Of a stretch of DNA of 63,356 nt, positions 47,247 to 56,837 are shown piece after piece; the stretch's first letter is position 1; every line of letters begins with the position of its first letter. This DNA is from Salinarimonas rosea DSM 21201 (GTDB taxonomy: Bacteria; Pseudomonadota; Alphaproteobacteria; Rhizobiales; Beijerinckiaceae). A program made the position numbers and the translations under genes. The DNA lies in NCBI RefSeq assembly GCF_000429045.1, contig NZ_AUBC01000026.1, forward strand, positions 1-63,356, given 5' to 3'. The notes beneath the pieces are model-generated. The model saw only the letters and a list, made by a program, of their open reading frames with translations. It was not told the origin of the DNA and ran no database searches.

Positions 47247-49313
47247 GTGACCGCACCGCACCCGACGAGCGAGACGCCCGAGACCCGATCCGCCACCGAC
47301 GCCGCCCGGACCGCGTCTCGCGCCGGCATCCGAATTCGCATCGCCGCCGGCTTCGCGGCGCTGCTCGTGCTGGCGCTCGGCGTCGCGCTGTTCGCCGCCT
47401 GGAACGTGTCGAGCCTCACGCGTGACTTCCGCGCCTATGCCGAGGTCGTCTCCGAGAGCGAGCGGGCGCAGGCGATCAACATCGCCCTCGACGAGATCTC
47501 GCTCGCCGCGCGCGACGCGCTCGCCAGCGGCGACGAGGAGGCGCTCGCCGGCATCGCGGCGCGCAAGGCCGCGCTCGACGCCGCGATCGCCGAGGCGCTC
47601 GCCGCCACCTCCGAGCCGCACCGGCGTGCGCTCGTCGAGGACATCGCGGCCCGCTTCTCCGCCTTCTCCGAGGGGCTCGACCGACTCTTCGCCGACAGCG
47701 CCGCCCTCGACGCCGTCGTCGCCGACGTGATCGACCCCGCCGTCGCGAGCGCCATCGACATCATGAACATGGCGATCTACACGGCCTCGATCGACCAGGA
47801 CACGCAGGCCTCGACCGGCCTCGCCATCGCCATGAAGGACCTCCTCACGGCGCAGGTGGCGCTCGGGCGCTACCTCTCCGGCGCGAGCGACGATCCGCGG
47901 CTCGCCACCACGAGCATCGACCTCGCCGTCGATCGTGCCGCCGGGCTCTTCGCCGGCGTCTCGCACGCGGGGCGCAAGGCACAGCTCGGCGAGGTGCTCG
48001 GGCAGATGGAGACATTCCGCGGCGGCATGGCGCAGGCGGTGGCGCTCTCGGACGCGCAGGCCGCGCTGCGCCTCGAGGTGCTCGGCGCCGCCGAGCGCGC
48101 CGTCGGCGAGGCCTCTTCCGCCATCGCCGCGGATGCCGCGCGCGAGGCGGCGGCGATCGGCGAGGGCACGTCGGCCTCGGCCGCGACGACGGTCGGCCTC
48201 ACCCTGGCGACATCCGCGGGCCTCGCGGTGCTCGGCATCGCCATCGCCGTGCTCATCGGGCGCTCGATCGCGCAGCCGGTCTCGGCCATGACGGCGGCGA
48301 TGAACAGGCTCGCCCACGGCGACACGGCGATCGACGTGCCCGGCCGCGACCGCCGCGACGAGATCGGCGCCATGGCCGCGGCGGTGGAGATCTTCCGCAG
48401 GAACGCCATCGAGCGCGCGCGCCTCGCCGGCGAGACGGAGGCGGAGGCGCAGGCCCGCGCCGCCCGGCAGCGCACCGTCGAGACGCTGGTCGGCGACTTC
48501 CGCGGCGAGGTCGGCACGCTCCTCGCGCGGGTCTCCGACCAGATGGAGCGCATGCGCGAGACCGCCGGCACGCTGACGGCGATCGCCGCCGAGACCGCGC
48601 GCACCACCGACGAGACGGCGACCGAGAGCCGCGAGAGCGCCCATACCGCGACCGTCGCGGCGGAGGCGGCGGCGAGCCTCGCGGCGGCGATCGACGAGAT
48701 CGCCCGCACCGTGGGCGAGACGACGGAGGTCGTCTCGCGCGCGACCCGCACGGCCGACGAGACGAGCGGGCGCGTCGCCGGACTCGCCGAGGCCGCCCGG
48801 CGCATCGGCGACGTCGTCGACCTGATCCGCTCCATCGCCGAGCAGACGAACCTGCTCGCGCTCAACGCGACCATCGAGGCGGCGCGGGCGGGCGAGGCGG
48901 GCAAGGGCTTCGCCGTCGTCGCGGGCGAGGTGAAGTCGCTCGCCGACCAGACCGCCAGGGCCACCGCCGAGATCGGCCAGCAGATCGCCGGCATCCAGGC
49001 CGAGACCGGGGAGGCGGTCTCCTCGATCGAGCGCATCGCGACGATCATGAAGGAGGTCGACGTCCACACCACCGCGATTGCGGCCGCGGTGGAGGAGCAG
49101 GGCGCCTCGACGAGCGAGATCTCCCGCAACGTCGAGGCCGCGGCGCGCACCAGCGAGGCGGCGGCGCGCAATATCGGCACCGTCCAGGCCTCCACCGCCC
49201 GCGCCACCGGCTCCGCCGACGCCGTCGACGAGGCCTCCCGCGCAGCCGCCGACGAGACAAGGCGGCTGTCGCAGACGATCGACCGGTTCCTGGAGCGGGT
49301 CGCGGCGGCGTAA
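47247..49313 (+). CDS. Methyl-accepting chemotaxis protein
   Basis: The 688-residue chemoreceptor has TM1 near residues 28-52 (IAAGFAALLVLALGVALF), a helical periplasmic sensor of about 270 residues, TM2 near 328-348 and a HAMP domain (SIAQPVSAMTAAMNRLAHGD). The signalling domain has the tip LIRSIAEQTNLLALNATIEA and ARAGEAGKGFAVVAGEVK, and ends with EEQGASTSEISRNV. No CheR-binding pentapeptide is at the C-terminus and no che genes are adjacent. GTG 47247 is the likely start. The ligand is unknown. Confidence 0.93.
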   Translation: MTAPHPTSETPETRSATDAARTASRAGIRIRIAAGFAALLVLALGVALFAAWNVSSLTRDFRAYAEVVSESERAQAINIALDEISLAARDALASGDEEALAGIAARKAALDAAIAEALAATSEPHRRALVEDIAARFSAFSEGLDRLFADSAALDAVVADVIDPAVASAIDIMNMAIYTASIDQDTQASTGLAIAMKDLLTAQVALGRYLSGASDDPRLATTSIDLAVDRAAGLFAGVSHAGRKAQLGEVLGQMETFRGGMAQAVALSDAQAALRLEVLGAAERAVGEASSAIAADAAREAAAIGEGTSASAATTVGLTLATSAGLAVLGIAIAVLIGRSIAQPVSAMTAAMNRLAHGDTAIDVPGRDRRDEIGAMAAAVEIFRRNAIERARLAGETEAEAQARAARQRTVETLVGDFRGEVGTLLARVSDQMERMRETAGTLTAIAAETARTTDETATESRESAHTATVAAEAAASLAAAIDEIARTVGETTEVVSRATRTADETSGRVAGLAEAARRIGDVVDLIRSIAEQTNLLALNATIEAARAGEAGKGFAVVAGEVKSLADQTARATAEIGQQIAGIQAETGEAVSSIERIATIMKEVDVHTTAIAAAVEEQGASTSEISRNVEAAARTSEAAARNIGTVQASTARATGSADAVDEASRAAADETRRLSQTIDRFLERVAAA

Positions 49314-49488
49314 GGGGGTAGGGAAGGGACGGGGGGCCTGTCGTCCCGCATTGCGAAGCGAGGCCGGGACCCGGAACCACGGGTGCCCGTCGAGCTTCGC
49401 CCCGGCCGTCCACACGGGCGTCGCGAATGAGGCCTTGCCGAGCGCCCTCCAGCCGTCCGACCATGGCGCCCCCCGCCCCGGAGCCCCC

Positions 49489-51327
49489 ATGGACGCCTAC
49501 CTCCCCCAGGCCTTCGCCTTCCTCCTCGGCGCCATCCTCGCCCCGCCGCTGTTCGAGCGGCTGGGGCTCGGGACGGCGGTGGGGTATCTCGTGGCGGGGG
49601 TGGTCATCGGGCCCTCGGTGCTGGCGGTGTTCGACGATGCCGACGCGGTGATGGGGATCTCGCAGCTCGGGGTCGTGCTGCTGCTGTTCGTCATCGGGCT
49701 CGATACGCGCCTGTCGCGGCTCGCCGCGATGAAGGGGGACATGCTCGGGCTCGGCCTCGGGCAGGTCGTCGTGGCCGGCGCGGCGCTCGGCGCGATCGCC
49801 TGGGGGCTCGGTCTCGCGCCGCCCGCGGCCGGCCTCGTCGGCTTCGCCTTCGCGCTCTCGGGGACGGCCATCGCGCTGCAGATCCTGGAGAAGCGCGCTG
49901 CGCTCGCCTGTCCCTACGGGCGGCGCAGCTTCGCGGCGCTGCTGACGCAGGACGTGCTCACGGTCCCCGTGCTGGCGCTCGCGCCGATCCTGCTCGGCGC
50001 CGGCGCCACGGGCGCGAGCGCGACGGGCTCGGCCTGGGGAGACGCGGCGCTGGCGCTCGGGGTCGTCGCGGGCATCGTGCTCGCGGGGCGGTACGTGCTC
50101 GATCATCTCTTCCGGATCATCGCGTCGGCGGGGGCGCGGGAGGTGATGACGGCGGCGGCCCTCCTCGTCGTGCTCGCCGCCGCGCTCGCGGCCCGGGCGG
50201 CGGGGCTGTCGATGGCGCTCGGCGCCTTCCTCGCGGGCGTGATGCTGGCGGGCTCGTCCTACCGCCACCAGCTCCAGGCCGACGTCGAGCCCTTCCGCGG
50301 GCTGCTGCTCGCCCTGTTCTTCATGTCGGTGGGCATGCTGATCGATCTCGCCGACCTCGTGGCGCGCCTCGATCTCGTGCTCGGGCTCCTCGCGCTGTAC
50401 CTCGCCGTCAAGATCGCCGCGACCGCCCTGGTCGCCCGCCTCGCCGGCTCGACCTCGCGCGAGGCGATCAAGATCGCGCTCGTGCTCAGCGCGGCGGGCG
50501 AGTTCGCCTTCGTACTCGCGCCGCTCGCGGGCGCGCTCGGCCTCGTCTCGGGGGAGGACGTCGGGCTGATGATCGCGCTCGCGGCGCTCTCCATGGTCGC
50601 CTGCCCGCCGCTCGCGGCGCTCGGCCAGCGCATCCTCGCCGCCACCGCGCCGCGGGAGCGGATGGAGGAGGATTTCGAGGGGGCGGGCGGCTCCGCCATC
50701 CTCGTCGGCTTCGGCCGTTTCGGCCAGATCGCCTCGCAGATGCTGCTCGCGGAGGGCGTCGAGACGACGCTGATCGACCGCGCGCCGGACCGCGTGCGCA
50801 ACGCCGCGCGATTCGGCTTCAAGGTCTATTTCGGCGACGGCAACCGCCTCGACGTGCTGCGCGCCGCGGGCGTGGAGCAGGCGCGGCTCGTCTTCGTCTG
50901 CATCAAGGACCCGGACACCTCGCTCGCCATCTGCCGGCGGCTGAGGGAGGAATACCCGCTGCTCGCCATCTACGCGCGCGCCTACGACCGCACGCACACG
51001 ATCGCGCTGGACGAGGCGGGGATCGGGCTGTCGGTGCGCGACACGTTCGAGAGCGCGGTGCGGGCGGGGCGCGAGGTGCTCGTCGAGCTCGGTGTCTCGC
51101 CCGAGCGCGCGGCGGTGGTCGAGGCCGACGTGCGCCGGCGCGACCTCGAGCGGCTGGAGGCGCAGAAGCTCGCGGGGCTCGAGGCCGGCAAGGACATCCT
51201 CCACCAGAAGACCATGCGCCCCGAGCCCCTGCGTCCGCCGTCCCGCAAGGGGCGCGCGCTCAACGAGGAGGCGCGGGCGTTCGTGGAGGAGGAGGAGGGG
51301 GGAGGAGAGCGCCCGGCGGCGGAATAG
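49489..51327 (+). CDS. KefB/KefC-type CPA2 potassium/proton antiporter
   Basis: The 612-residue protein has about 12 membrane helices in residues 1-390, with VGYLVAGVVIGPSVLAVF, GVVLLLFVIGLDTRL, FALSGTAIALQIL and LTQDVLTVPVLALAP. A cytosolic TrkA_N (RCK) domain from about 403 begins AILVGFGRFGQIASQM, a complete NAD-binding GxGxxG. The tail is Glu-rich (EEEEGGGERP). Such systems export K+ in exchange for H+, often under electrophile or alkaline stress. No KefF/KefG ancillary gene is adjacent. Confidence 0.92.
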   Translation: MDAYLPQAFAFLLGAILAPPLFERLGLGTAVGYLVAGVVIGPSVLAVFDDADAVMGISQLGVVLLLFVIGLDTRLSRLAAMKGDMLGLGLGQVVVAGAALGAIAWGLGLAPPAAGLVGFAFALSGTAIALQILEKRAALACPYGRRSFAALLTQDVLTVPVLALAPILLGAGATGASATGSAWGDAALALGVVAGIVLAGRYVLDHLFRIIASAGAREVMTAAALLVVLAAALAARAAGLSMALGAFLAGVMLAGSSYRHQLQADVEPFRGLLLALFFMSVGMLIDLADLVARLDLVLGLLALYLAVKIAATALVARLAGSTSREAIKIALVLSAAGEFAFVLAPLAGALGLVSGEDVGLMIALAALSMVACPPLAALGQRILAATAPRERMEEDFEGAGGSAILVGFGRFGQIASQMLLAEGVETTLIDRAPDRVRNAARFGFKVYFGDGNRLDVLRAAGVEQARLVFVCIKDPDTSLAICRRLREEYPLLAIYARAYDRTHTIALDEAGIGLSVRDTFESAVRAGREVLVELGVSPERAAVVEADVRRRDLERLEAQKLAGLEAGKDILHQKTMRPEPLRPPSRKGRALNEEARAFVEEEEGGGERPAAE

Positions 51328-51348
51328 GGCACACGGCCGGCACCCGCG

Positions 51349-51400
51349 TCCTCCCCGCCGGGGAGGAGTCCGCGCGGAGCGCGGGCGGTGGGGCCGTTCG
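51349..51400 (+). repeat. Dispersed intergenic repeat, copy 2
   Basis: This is the partner of the unit at 33736-33787 in the opposite orientation. It is followed at 51427-51478 by further palindromic DNA (CCTCCCC, CGGCCTTCGGCC, CCCTGCGGGGAGGG). The gap 51328-51479 between the antiporter and spoVR contains nothing else. Confidence 0.75.
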
Positions 51401-51479
51401 ACATGGCGAGCGAACCGTATCGCCGCCCTCCCCACCCTCCGGCCTTCGGCCTCCGTCCTCCCCTGCGGGGAGGGGGCGG

Positions 51480-53063
51480 CTAGACCAGGCGGCGGCGGGC
51501 GCTGGCGGTGTGCTCCTTGACGACCGTCTCGGTCTGCGGGTCGACCTCGCGCAGGAGGACGTCGTAGCCCCAGAGATCCGCGAGGTGCTGGAGCGTGCGG
51601 CGGGTGTCGCTCTCCTCGAGCCCGACGCGGTTGAGCATCGCGTGCTGGAGGATCAGCCGCCGGTCCCCGGCGAGGTCGACGTCGACGATCTGGATGTCGG
51701 GATCGGTGTGGGCCACGTCGTACTGCATGGCGAGGGCGCGGCGCAGCTTGCGATAGCCGCGCTCGTCGTGGATGGCGCGCACCTCGAGGTCGGGCTCGTC
51801 CTCGTCGTCGACGACGTGGAACATCTTGAGCTTGCGCATCAGGTGCGGCGACAGGAACTGCAGGATGAAGCTCTCGTCGCGGTAGTTCGCCCAGACGTCG
51901 CGCAGCACCGCCATGTGGTCGCCCCGGCCGGCGATGTCGGGGAACCACTCCCGGTCCTCGTCGGTGGGAGTCTCGCAGATGCGCTCGATGTCCTGCATCA
52001 TGGCGAAGCCGAGGGCGTAGGGATTGATGCCGCCGTAATGCGGCTCGTCGAACTGCGGCTGGTAGACCACGTTCGTGTGCGAGCGCAGGAACTCCAGCAT
52101 CGCCCCGTCGGAGATCCGCCCGGTCTCGTGCAGCCGGTTCATGATCTTGTAGTGGACGTAGGTGGCGCAGCCCTCGTTCATGACCTTGGTCTGGCCCTGC
52201 GGATAGAAGTACTGCGCGATCAGCCGCACGATGCGCAGCGCCTCGCGCTGCCAGGGGGCGAGCTTCGGGGCGGTCTTCTCCAGGAAGTAGAGGATGTTCT
52301 CCTGCGGCAGCTGCAGCAGCGCGTGCCGGCGCAGCAGCTCCGCGTCGTCCGGCGTGCCCTTGTCCTTGGTGGGCACCGTGCGCCACAGGTCGTTGTACAT
52401 CCGCTCCTCGTGGAGCCGGCGCTCGCGCTCGCGCTTCTCCTCCGTGCGCAGGTCGGGGCGGACCTTGCGCGGATAGCGGTGCACCGCCTGGCTCATCAGC
52501 GCGTGGGCGGCGTCGAGCATCATCTCGACGGGCCCGTGGCCGTAGCGCTCCTCGCAATCCGAGATGAAGCCCTTGGCGAACTCGAGATAGTCGAGAATAC
52601 CGTCCGCGTCGGTCCACTGCTTGAACAGGTAGTTGTTCTTGAAGAAGTGGTTGTGGCCGAAGGCGGCGTGGGCGATGACGAGCGTCTGCATCGTCGCCGT
52701 GTTCTCCTCCATGATGTAGGAGATGCACGGGTTGGAGTTGATGACGATCTCGTAGGCCAGCCCCCGCATGCCCTTGCGATAGCTCGCCTCGTGCGCGGCG
52801 AAGTGCTTGCCGAAGGACCAGTGCTTGTAGAACAGCGGCATCCCGATCGAGGAATAGGCGTCGAGCATCTGCTCGGCGGTGATCACCTCGACCTGGTTCG
52901 GATAGACGTCGAGCCCCAGCTCGTTCAGCGCCACGTCCTCGCAGGCGTCGAAGACGCGCTGGATGGTGTCGAAGTCCCAGTCCGCGCCCTCGAAGAGGAG
53001 GCCGTCGGGCAGGCGGCCGCGGCGCGGCGTGGGCTTGCGGGTCGTCGTGTCGGCCAGGCTCAT
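51480..53063 (-). CDS. SpoVR family protein
   Basis: The 527-residue soluble protein shows SpoVR/YcgB conservation: LNELGLDVYPNQVEVITAEQ, YKHWSFGKHF, RGLAYEIVINSNPCISYIME, AHAAFGHNHFFKNNYLF, EGCATYVHYKIMNRLHE, and PHYGGINPYALGFAMMQDIE. In B. subtilis SpoVR affects spore cortex, and in proteobacteria it belongs to the PrkA (YeaG)-YeaH-YcgB stress module. Its chemistry is unknown, although His-rich motifs suggest metal binding. It is the third gene of the PrkA operon here, 51 bp after the DUF444 gene. Confidence 0.95.
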   Translation of the reverse strand: MSLADTTTRKPTPRRGRLPDGLLFEGADWDFDTIQRVFDACEDVALNELGLDVYPNQVEVITAEQMLDAYSSIGMPLFYKHWSFGKHFAAHEASYRKGMRGLAYEIVINSNPCISYIMEENTATMQTLVIAHAAFGHNHFFKNNYLFKQWTDADGILDYLEFAKGFISDCEERYGHGPVEMMLDAAHALMSQAVHRYPRKVRPDLRTEEKRERERRLHEERMYNDLWRTVPTKDKGTPDDAELLRRHALLQLPQENILYFLEKTAPKLAPWQREALRIVRLIAQYFYPQGQTKVMNEGCATYVHYKIMNRLHETGRISDGAMLEFLRSHTNVVYQPQFDEPHYGGINPYALGFAMMQDIERICETPTDEDREWFPDIAGRGDHMAVLRDVWANYRDESFILQFLSPHLMRKLKMFHVVDDEDEPDLEVRAIHDERGYRKLRRALAMQYDVAHTDPDIQIVDVDLAGDRRLILQHAMLNRVGLEESDTRRTLQHLADLWGYDVLLREVDPQTETVVKEHTASARRRLV

Positions 53064-53114
53064 CCGCGTGTCTCTCTCACATGTCCGCCGGTCGCGCTCG
53101 TCCCCCGGAATGCC

Positions 53115-54413
53115 TCAGGCCGTCGCCCGCTCGCTCTTCTTGGCGAAGAGCTCGCGGAAGACGGGGTAGATGTCGCGGCGGTGGCGCACCTTGCGCATGG
53201 CGATCTGCGCGCCGCCGGTGCGGGCGAGGTCGTAGGTGCGCCACAGGTCGCTCTGCCTGTAGCCGAAGCCCATCGGGCTGTCGTCCTCGCGCCCCACTTC
53301 CAGATAGGCGAAGTACTGGCAGGCCGGCAGGATCTCCTCGGTGAGGAGCGCCGACGTCTTGGCGTTGTCGGAGGAGGTGTTGTCGCCGTCCGAGGCCTGG
53401 GCGGCGTAGATGTTCCAGTCCTCCGGCCGGTAGCGCCCACGCATGACCCGGATCATCTCCTCGAGCGCCGTCGAGACCACCGTGCCGCCGGTCTCGGGGG
53501 AGTAGAAGAACGTCTCCTCGTCCACCTCCGACGCCTCGTGCGTGTGGCGGATGAAGACGATCTCGACGTGCTTGTAGCGGCGCTTGAGGAAGAGGTAGAG
53601 CAGGGTGAAGAAGCGCTTGGCCAGGTCCTTCATGTGCTCCGTCATCGAGCCGGAGACGTCCATGAGGCAGAACATCACCGCCTGGGCTACCGGCCGCGGC
53701 GTCGATTCCGACCGGCGGTAGCGCAGGTCGATCGGGTCGATCCAGGGGATCGCCCGGGTGCGCTTGCGCATGCGCGCCAGCTCCTCGCGGGCCTCCTCGA
53801 GCCGGATCGGGTCGTCGCGCGTGCGCTCGAGCTCGGCGATCTCCGCCTCGAGCGCCGCGATCGCGTCCGGCCGCGGCCGCCGCAGCGCGATGCGCCGCGA
53901 GAGCGAGTTGCGCATGGTGCGCGTCAGCGCGAGATTCGCCGGCGAGCCGGTCACCGAGAAGCCGGCGCGCCGCCAGCTCAGCTGCTCGGTCGTCGCGAGC
54001 TTGCGCTTGGCGAGATCGGGCAGCTCCAGGTCCTCGAGGAACAGGTCGACGAACTCCTCGTGCGTGAGCGCGAAGCGGAAGTCGTCCTCGCCCTCGCCGC
54101 CGGGCGAGCCCTGGGAGCCGCCGCCCCCGCCGCCGCGGGGCGGGCGGGGGATGCGCTCGCCCTCGACGTAGTCCTTGTTGCCCGGCAGCAGATAGTCCCG
54201 CACCCCGCCCTCGGAGGAGCGCCGCAGCCGCGGCTCGCGCACCCCGTCGAGCGGGATCGAGACCTCGCCACCGGCCTCCAGGTCCTTGATCGAGCGCTCC
54301 TTGGACGAGTCGCGCACGGCGCGCTTCACCAACGCCTTCGCCCGGCGCAGGAAGCGCTGTCGGTTCGCGAGGCTCTTGCCGCCCGGGTTCAGGCGACGGT
54401 CGACGATATGCAT
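53115..54413 (-). CDS. DUF444 (YeaH/YhbH) family protein
   Basis: The 432-residue protein starts MHIVDRRLNPGGKSLANRQR and carries a Gly-rich linker (about residues 92-105). The von Willebrand A-like domain has its MIDAS motif in CLMDVSGSMTEHMKDLAKRF near residue 253. It is the middle gene of PrkA-DUF444-SpoVR and probably acts with the kinase. ATG 54413 is directly preceded by an in-frame TTG and has GAGG upstream. YeaH has no established biochemical activity. Confidence 0.94.
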   Translation of the reverse strand: MHIVDRRLNPGGKSLANRQRFLRRAKALVKRAVRDSSKERSIKDLEAGGEVSIPLDGVREPRLRRSSEGGVRDYLLPGNKDYVEGERIPRPPRGGGGGGSQGSPGGEGEDDFRFALTHEEFVDLFLEDLELPDLAKRKLATTEQLSWRRAGFSVTGSPANLALTRTMRNSLSRRIALRRPRPDAIAALEAEIAELERTRDDPIRLEEAREELARMRKRTRAIPWIDPIDLRYRRSESTPRPVAQAVMFCLMDVSGSMTEHMKDLAKRFFTLLYLFLKRRYKHVEIVFIRHTHEASEVDEETFFYSPETGGTVVSTALEEMIRVMRGRYRPEDWNIYAAQASDGDNTSSDNAKTSALLTEEILPACQYFAYLEVGREDDSPMGFGYRQSDLWRTYDLARTGGAQIAMRKVRHRRDIYPVFRELFAKKSERATA

Positions 54414-54441
54414 CAAGGCGCCTCTTTCGCGCGGGCTCGCC

Positions 54442-56406
54442 TCAGCCCGCCTGCTTCACGCGCATGTACCACTCTACCAGACGTCGTACCTGCCGCTCGG
54501 TATAGCCCCGCTCGGTCATCCGGTCGACGAAATCGGAGTGCTTCTTCTCGGTGTCGGAGTCCTTCTTCGAGCCGAAGCTGATCACCGGCAGGAGCTCCTC
54601 CACCTGCGAGAACATCCGCCGCTCGATCACCTCGCGGATCTTCTCGTAGGAGGTCCAGGACGGGTTCTTGCCGCCGTGGCTCGCCCGCGCCCGCAGCGAG
54701 AACTTGACGACCTCGTTGCGGAAGTCCTTCGGGTTGGCGATGCCGGCCGGCTTCTCGATCTTCGTCAGCTCCTGGTTCAGCAGCTCGCGGTTGAGCAGCT
54801 GGCCGGTGTCGGGGTCCTTGAAGTCCTGGTCCTCGATCCACGCGTCCGCATAGTCCACGTAGCGGTCGAACAGGTTCTGGCCGTAGTCGTGGTAGCTCTC
54901 GAGATAGGCCTTCTGGATCTCGTTGCCGATGAACTCGGCGTAGCGCGGCGCGAGCTCGGCCTTGATGAACTCGACGTAGCGCTTCTCGGTCTCGTCGGGC
55001 AGCTGCTCGCGGCGCACCGTCTGCTCCAGCACGTACATCAGGTGCACGGGATCGGCCGCGATCTCGATCGTGTCGTGGTTGAACGTCGCCGCCAGCACCT
55101 TGAAGGCGAAGCGGGTCGAGATCCCGTCCATGCCCTCGTCGACGCCAGCGGCGTCCCGGTACTCCTGGATGGAGCGCGCCCGCGGGTCGACCTCCTTGAG
55201 GCTCTCGCCGTCGTAGACGCGCATCTTGGAGAAGAGGTTCGAGTTCTCGTGCTCGCGCAGGCGCGAGAGCACCGCGAACCGCGCCAGCATGTCGAGCGTG
55301 CCCGGCGCGCAGGGCGCCTCGGCGAGTTCCGAGGTCCGGATCAGCTTGTCGTAGATCCGCTGCTCCTCCGTGACCCGCAGGCAGTAGGGCACCTTGATCA
55401 CGTAGATGCGATCGATGAAGGCCTCGTTGTTCTTGTTGGCGCGGAAGGTCTGCCACTCCGCTTCGTTCGAGTGCGCGAGGATGATGCCCTGGTAGGGGAT
55501 GGCGCCGATGTTCTCGGTGCCGACGTAGTTGCCCTCCTGCGTCGCCGTCAGCAGCGGGTGGAGCATCTTGATCGGCGCCTTGAACATCTCGACGAACTCG
55601 AGCACGCCCTGGTTGGCGCGGTTCAGGCCGCCGGAATAGGAATAGGCGTCGGGATCGTTCTGCGAGAGGGTCTCGAGCTTGCGGATGTCGACCTTGCCGA
55701 CGAGGGAGGAGATGTCCTGGTTGTTCTCGTCGCCGGGTTCGGTCTTGGCGATGCCGATCTGGCGTAGCCGGGAGGGGTTCACCTTCACGACCTTGAAGCG
55801 CGAGATGTCGCCGCCGAACTCGTCGAGGCGCTTGAGCGCCCAGGGGCTGAGCAGGCCGGTGAGGCGCCGGCGCGGGACGCCGTAGCGGTCCTCGATCATG
55901 TCCCCCATGCGCTCGGGGTCGAACAGGCCGAGCGGGCTCTCGAAGACCGGGCTCATCTCGCCCCCGGCCTTGAGCACGTAGATCGGGTGCACCTCCATCA
56001 GCGCCTTGAGGCGCTCGGCGAGCGAGGACTTGCCGCCGCCGACGGGCCCGAGCAGGTAGAGGATCTGCTTGCGCTCCTCGAGCCCCTGCGCCGCATGACG
56101 GAAGAATGAGACGATCCGCTCGATCGTCTCCTCCATGCCGTAGAATTCCTCGAACGCCGGATAGACCCGGATGGTGCGGTTCATGAAGATCCGGCCGAGG
56201 CGCGAATCCTTCGCCGTGTCGACCATCTGCGGCTCGCCGATGGCCGCGAGGATACGCTCAGGCGCGCTCGCGTACATCATCGGATCCGACTTGCAACCCT
56301 CGAGGTAGTCCATCAGGGACATCTCGGTCTCGCGCCGCTGGTCGTACATCTGCGCGAATGAGGTGAACAGGTCATCGTTCGGATACATGTTCGCTCGCCC
56401 CATCAT
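54442..56406 (-). CDS. PrkA-family serine protein kinase
   Basis: The 654-residue protein, homologous to E. coli YeaG, has an AAA+-like domain with Walker A LLGPVGGGKSSLAERL near residues 117-132 and AKTEPGDENNQDIS. GVLEFVEMFKAPIKMLHPLL (Walker B region) and ILAHSNEAEW follow. The C-terminal kinase-like domain contains GMDGISTRFAFKVLA. PrkA proteins act in stationary-phase and nitrogen-starvation responses. AAGGTG precedes the ATG. It is the first gene of the operon with DUF444 and SpoVR. Confidence 0.95.
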   Translation of the reverse strand: MMGRANMYPNDDLFTSFAQMYDQRRETEMSLMDYLEGCKSDPMMYASAPERILAAIGEPQMVDTAKDSRLGRIFMNRTIRVYPAFEEFYGMEETIERIVSFFRHAAQGLEERKQILYLLGPVGGGKSSLAERLKALMEVHPIYVLKAGGEMSPVFESPLGLFDPERMGDMIEDRYGVPRRRLTGLLSPWALKRLDEFGGDISRFKVVKVNPSRLRQIGIAKTEPGDENNQDISSLVGKVDIRKLETLSQNDPDAYSYSGGLNRANQGVLEFVEMFKAPIKMLHPLLTATQEGNYVGTENIGAIPYQGIILAHSNEAEWQTFRANKNNEAFIDRIYVIKVPYCLRVTEEQRIYDKLIRTSELAEAPCAPGTLDMLARFAVLSRLREHENSNLFSKMRVYDGESLKEVDPRARSIQEYRDAAGVDEGMDGISTRFAFKVLAATFNHDTIEIAADPVHLMYVLEQTVRREQLPDETEKRYVEFIKAELAPRYAEFIGNEIQKAYLESYHDYGQNLFDRYVDYADAWIEDQDFKDPDTGQLLNRELLNQELTKIEKPAGIANPKDFRNEVVKFSLRARASHGGKNPSWTSYEKIREVIERRMFSQVEELLPVISFGSKKDSDTEKKHSDFVDRMTERGYTERQVRRLVEWYMRVKQAG

Positions 56407-56837
56407 GGCATCACCTTGACTTTAACCCCCGAGCCTTGTCGAAGGTTGCCGGGAGAATGCGTCGGCGGATAGACAGGCATCGGGTCGCACGTGGCGTCAC
56501 ATGGCGGCTCGCCCCTCGAATCGCTTCCGGCGCAGTCGGTTTCGCGTCGCGCCGCGTGCCAGTGTGACGGAGCCGGGGCGGCGCGCCTATCCGCGCTGCG
56601 CCGGATGCGGTGGACTGGCCGCAGCCTGCGGCGCGTGCCCGCCTCGGGCACGGCCGTGCGCGAGGCAAGCAAGACACGTACCCGTCGGGCGAGCGGGGAG
56701 GGATCCTCACCCGCGCCGCGCCGTCGCCTCATTCCACAGCTAGCGCGCGGCGAGCCGCCGCACAGGGGGCGCGCACACGGCGAGCCTCCCGCCTTCCCGC
56801 CCTCCCGACTCCTCGACGACCCCACCGGACCCGATTC
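56407..56837. other. Gene-free divergent intergenic region
   Basis: These 431 bp separate the PrkA operon from the MFS gene. I looked for promoters, including heat-shock and EcfG-like boxes. I found nothing that fits well, and no convincing reading frame or RNA gene. It presumably holds both promoters. Confidence 0.5.

Noticed and set aside
49314-49488. A further repeat copy before the antiporter gene
   Set aside because: The DNA has short inverted stretches (GTCCCG...CGGGAC) but does not match either repeat family seen elsewhere in the window.
49045-52728. 1227-codon minus-strand frame across the antiporter and spoVR region
   Set aside because: It overlaps three genes with clear families on correct frames, and its sequence is low-complexity and Arg/Glu-rich.
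56407-56837. Heat-shock or EcfG-type promoter for the PrkA operon
   Set aside because: No sequence close to the consensus boxes with correct spacing was found.
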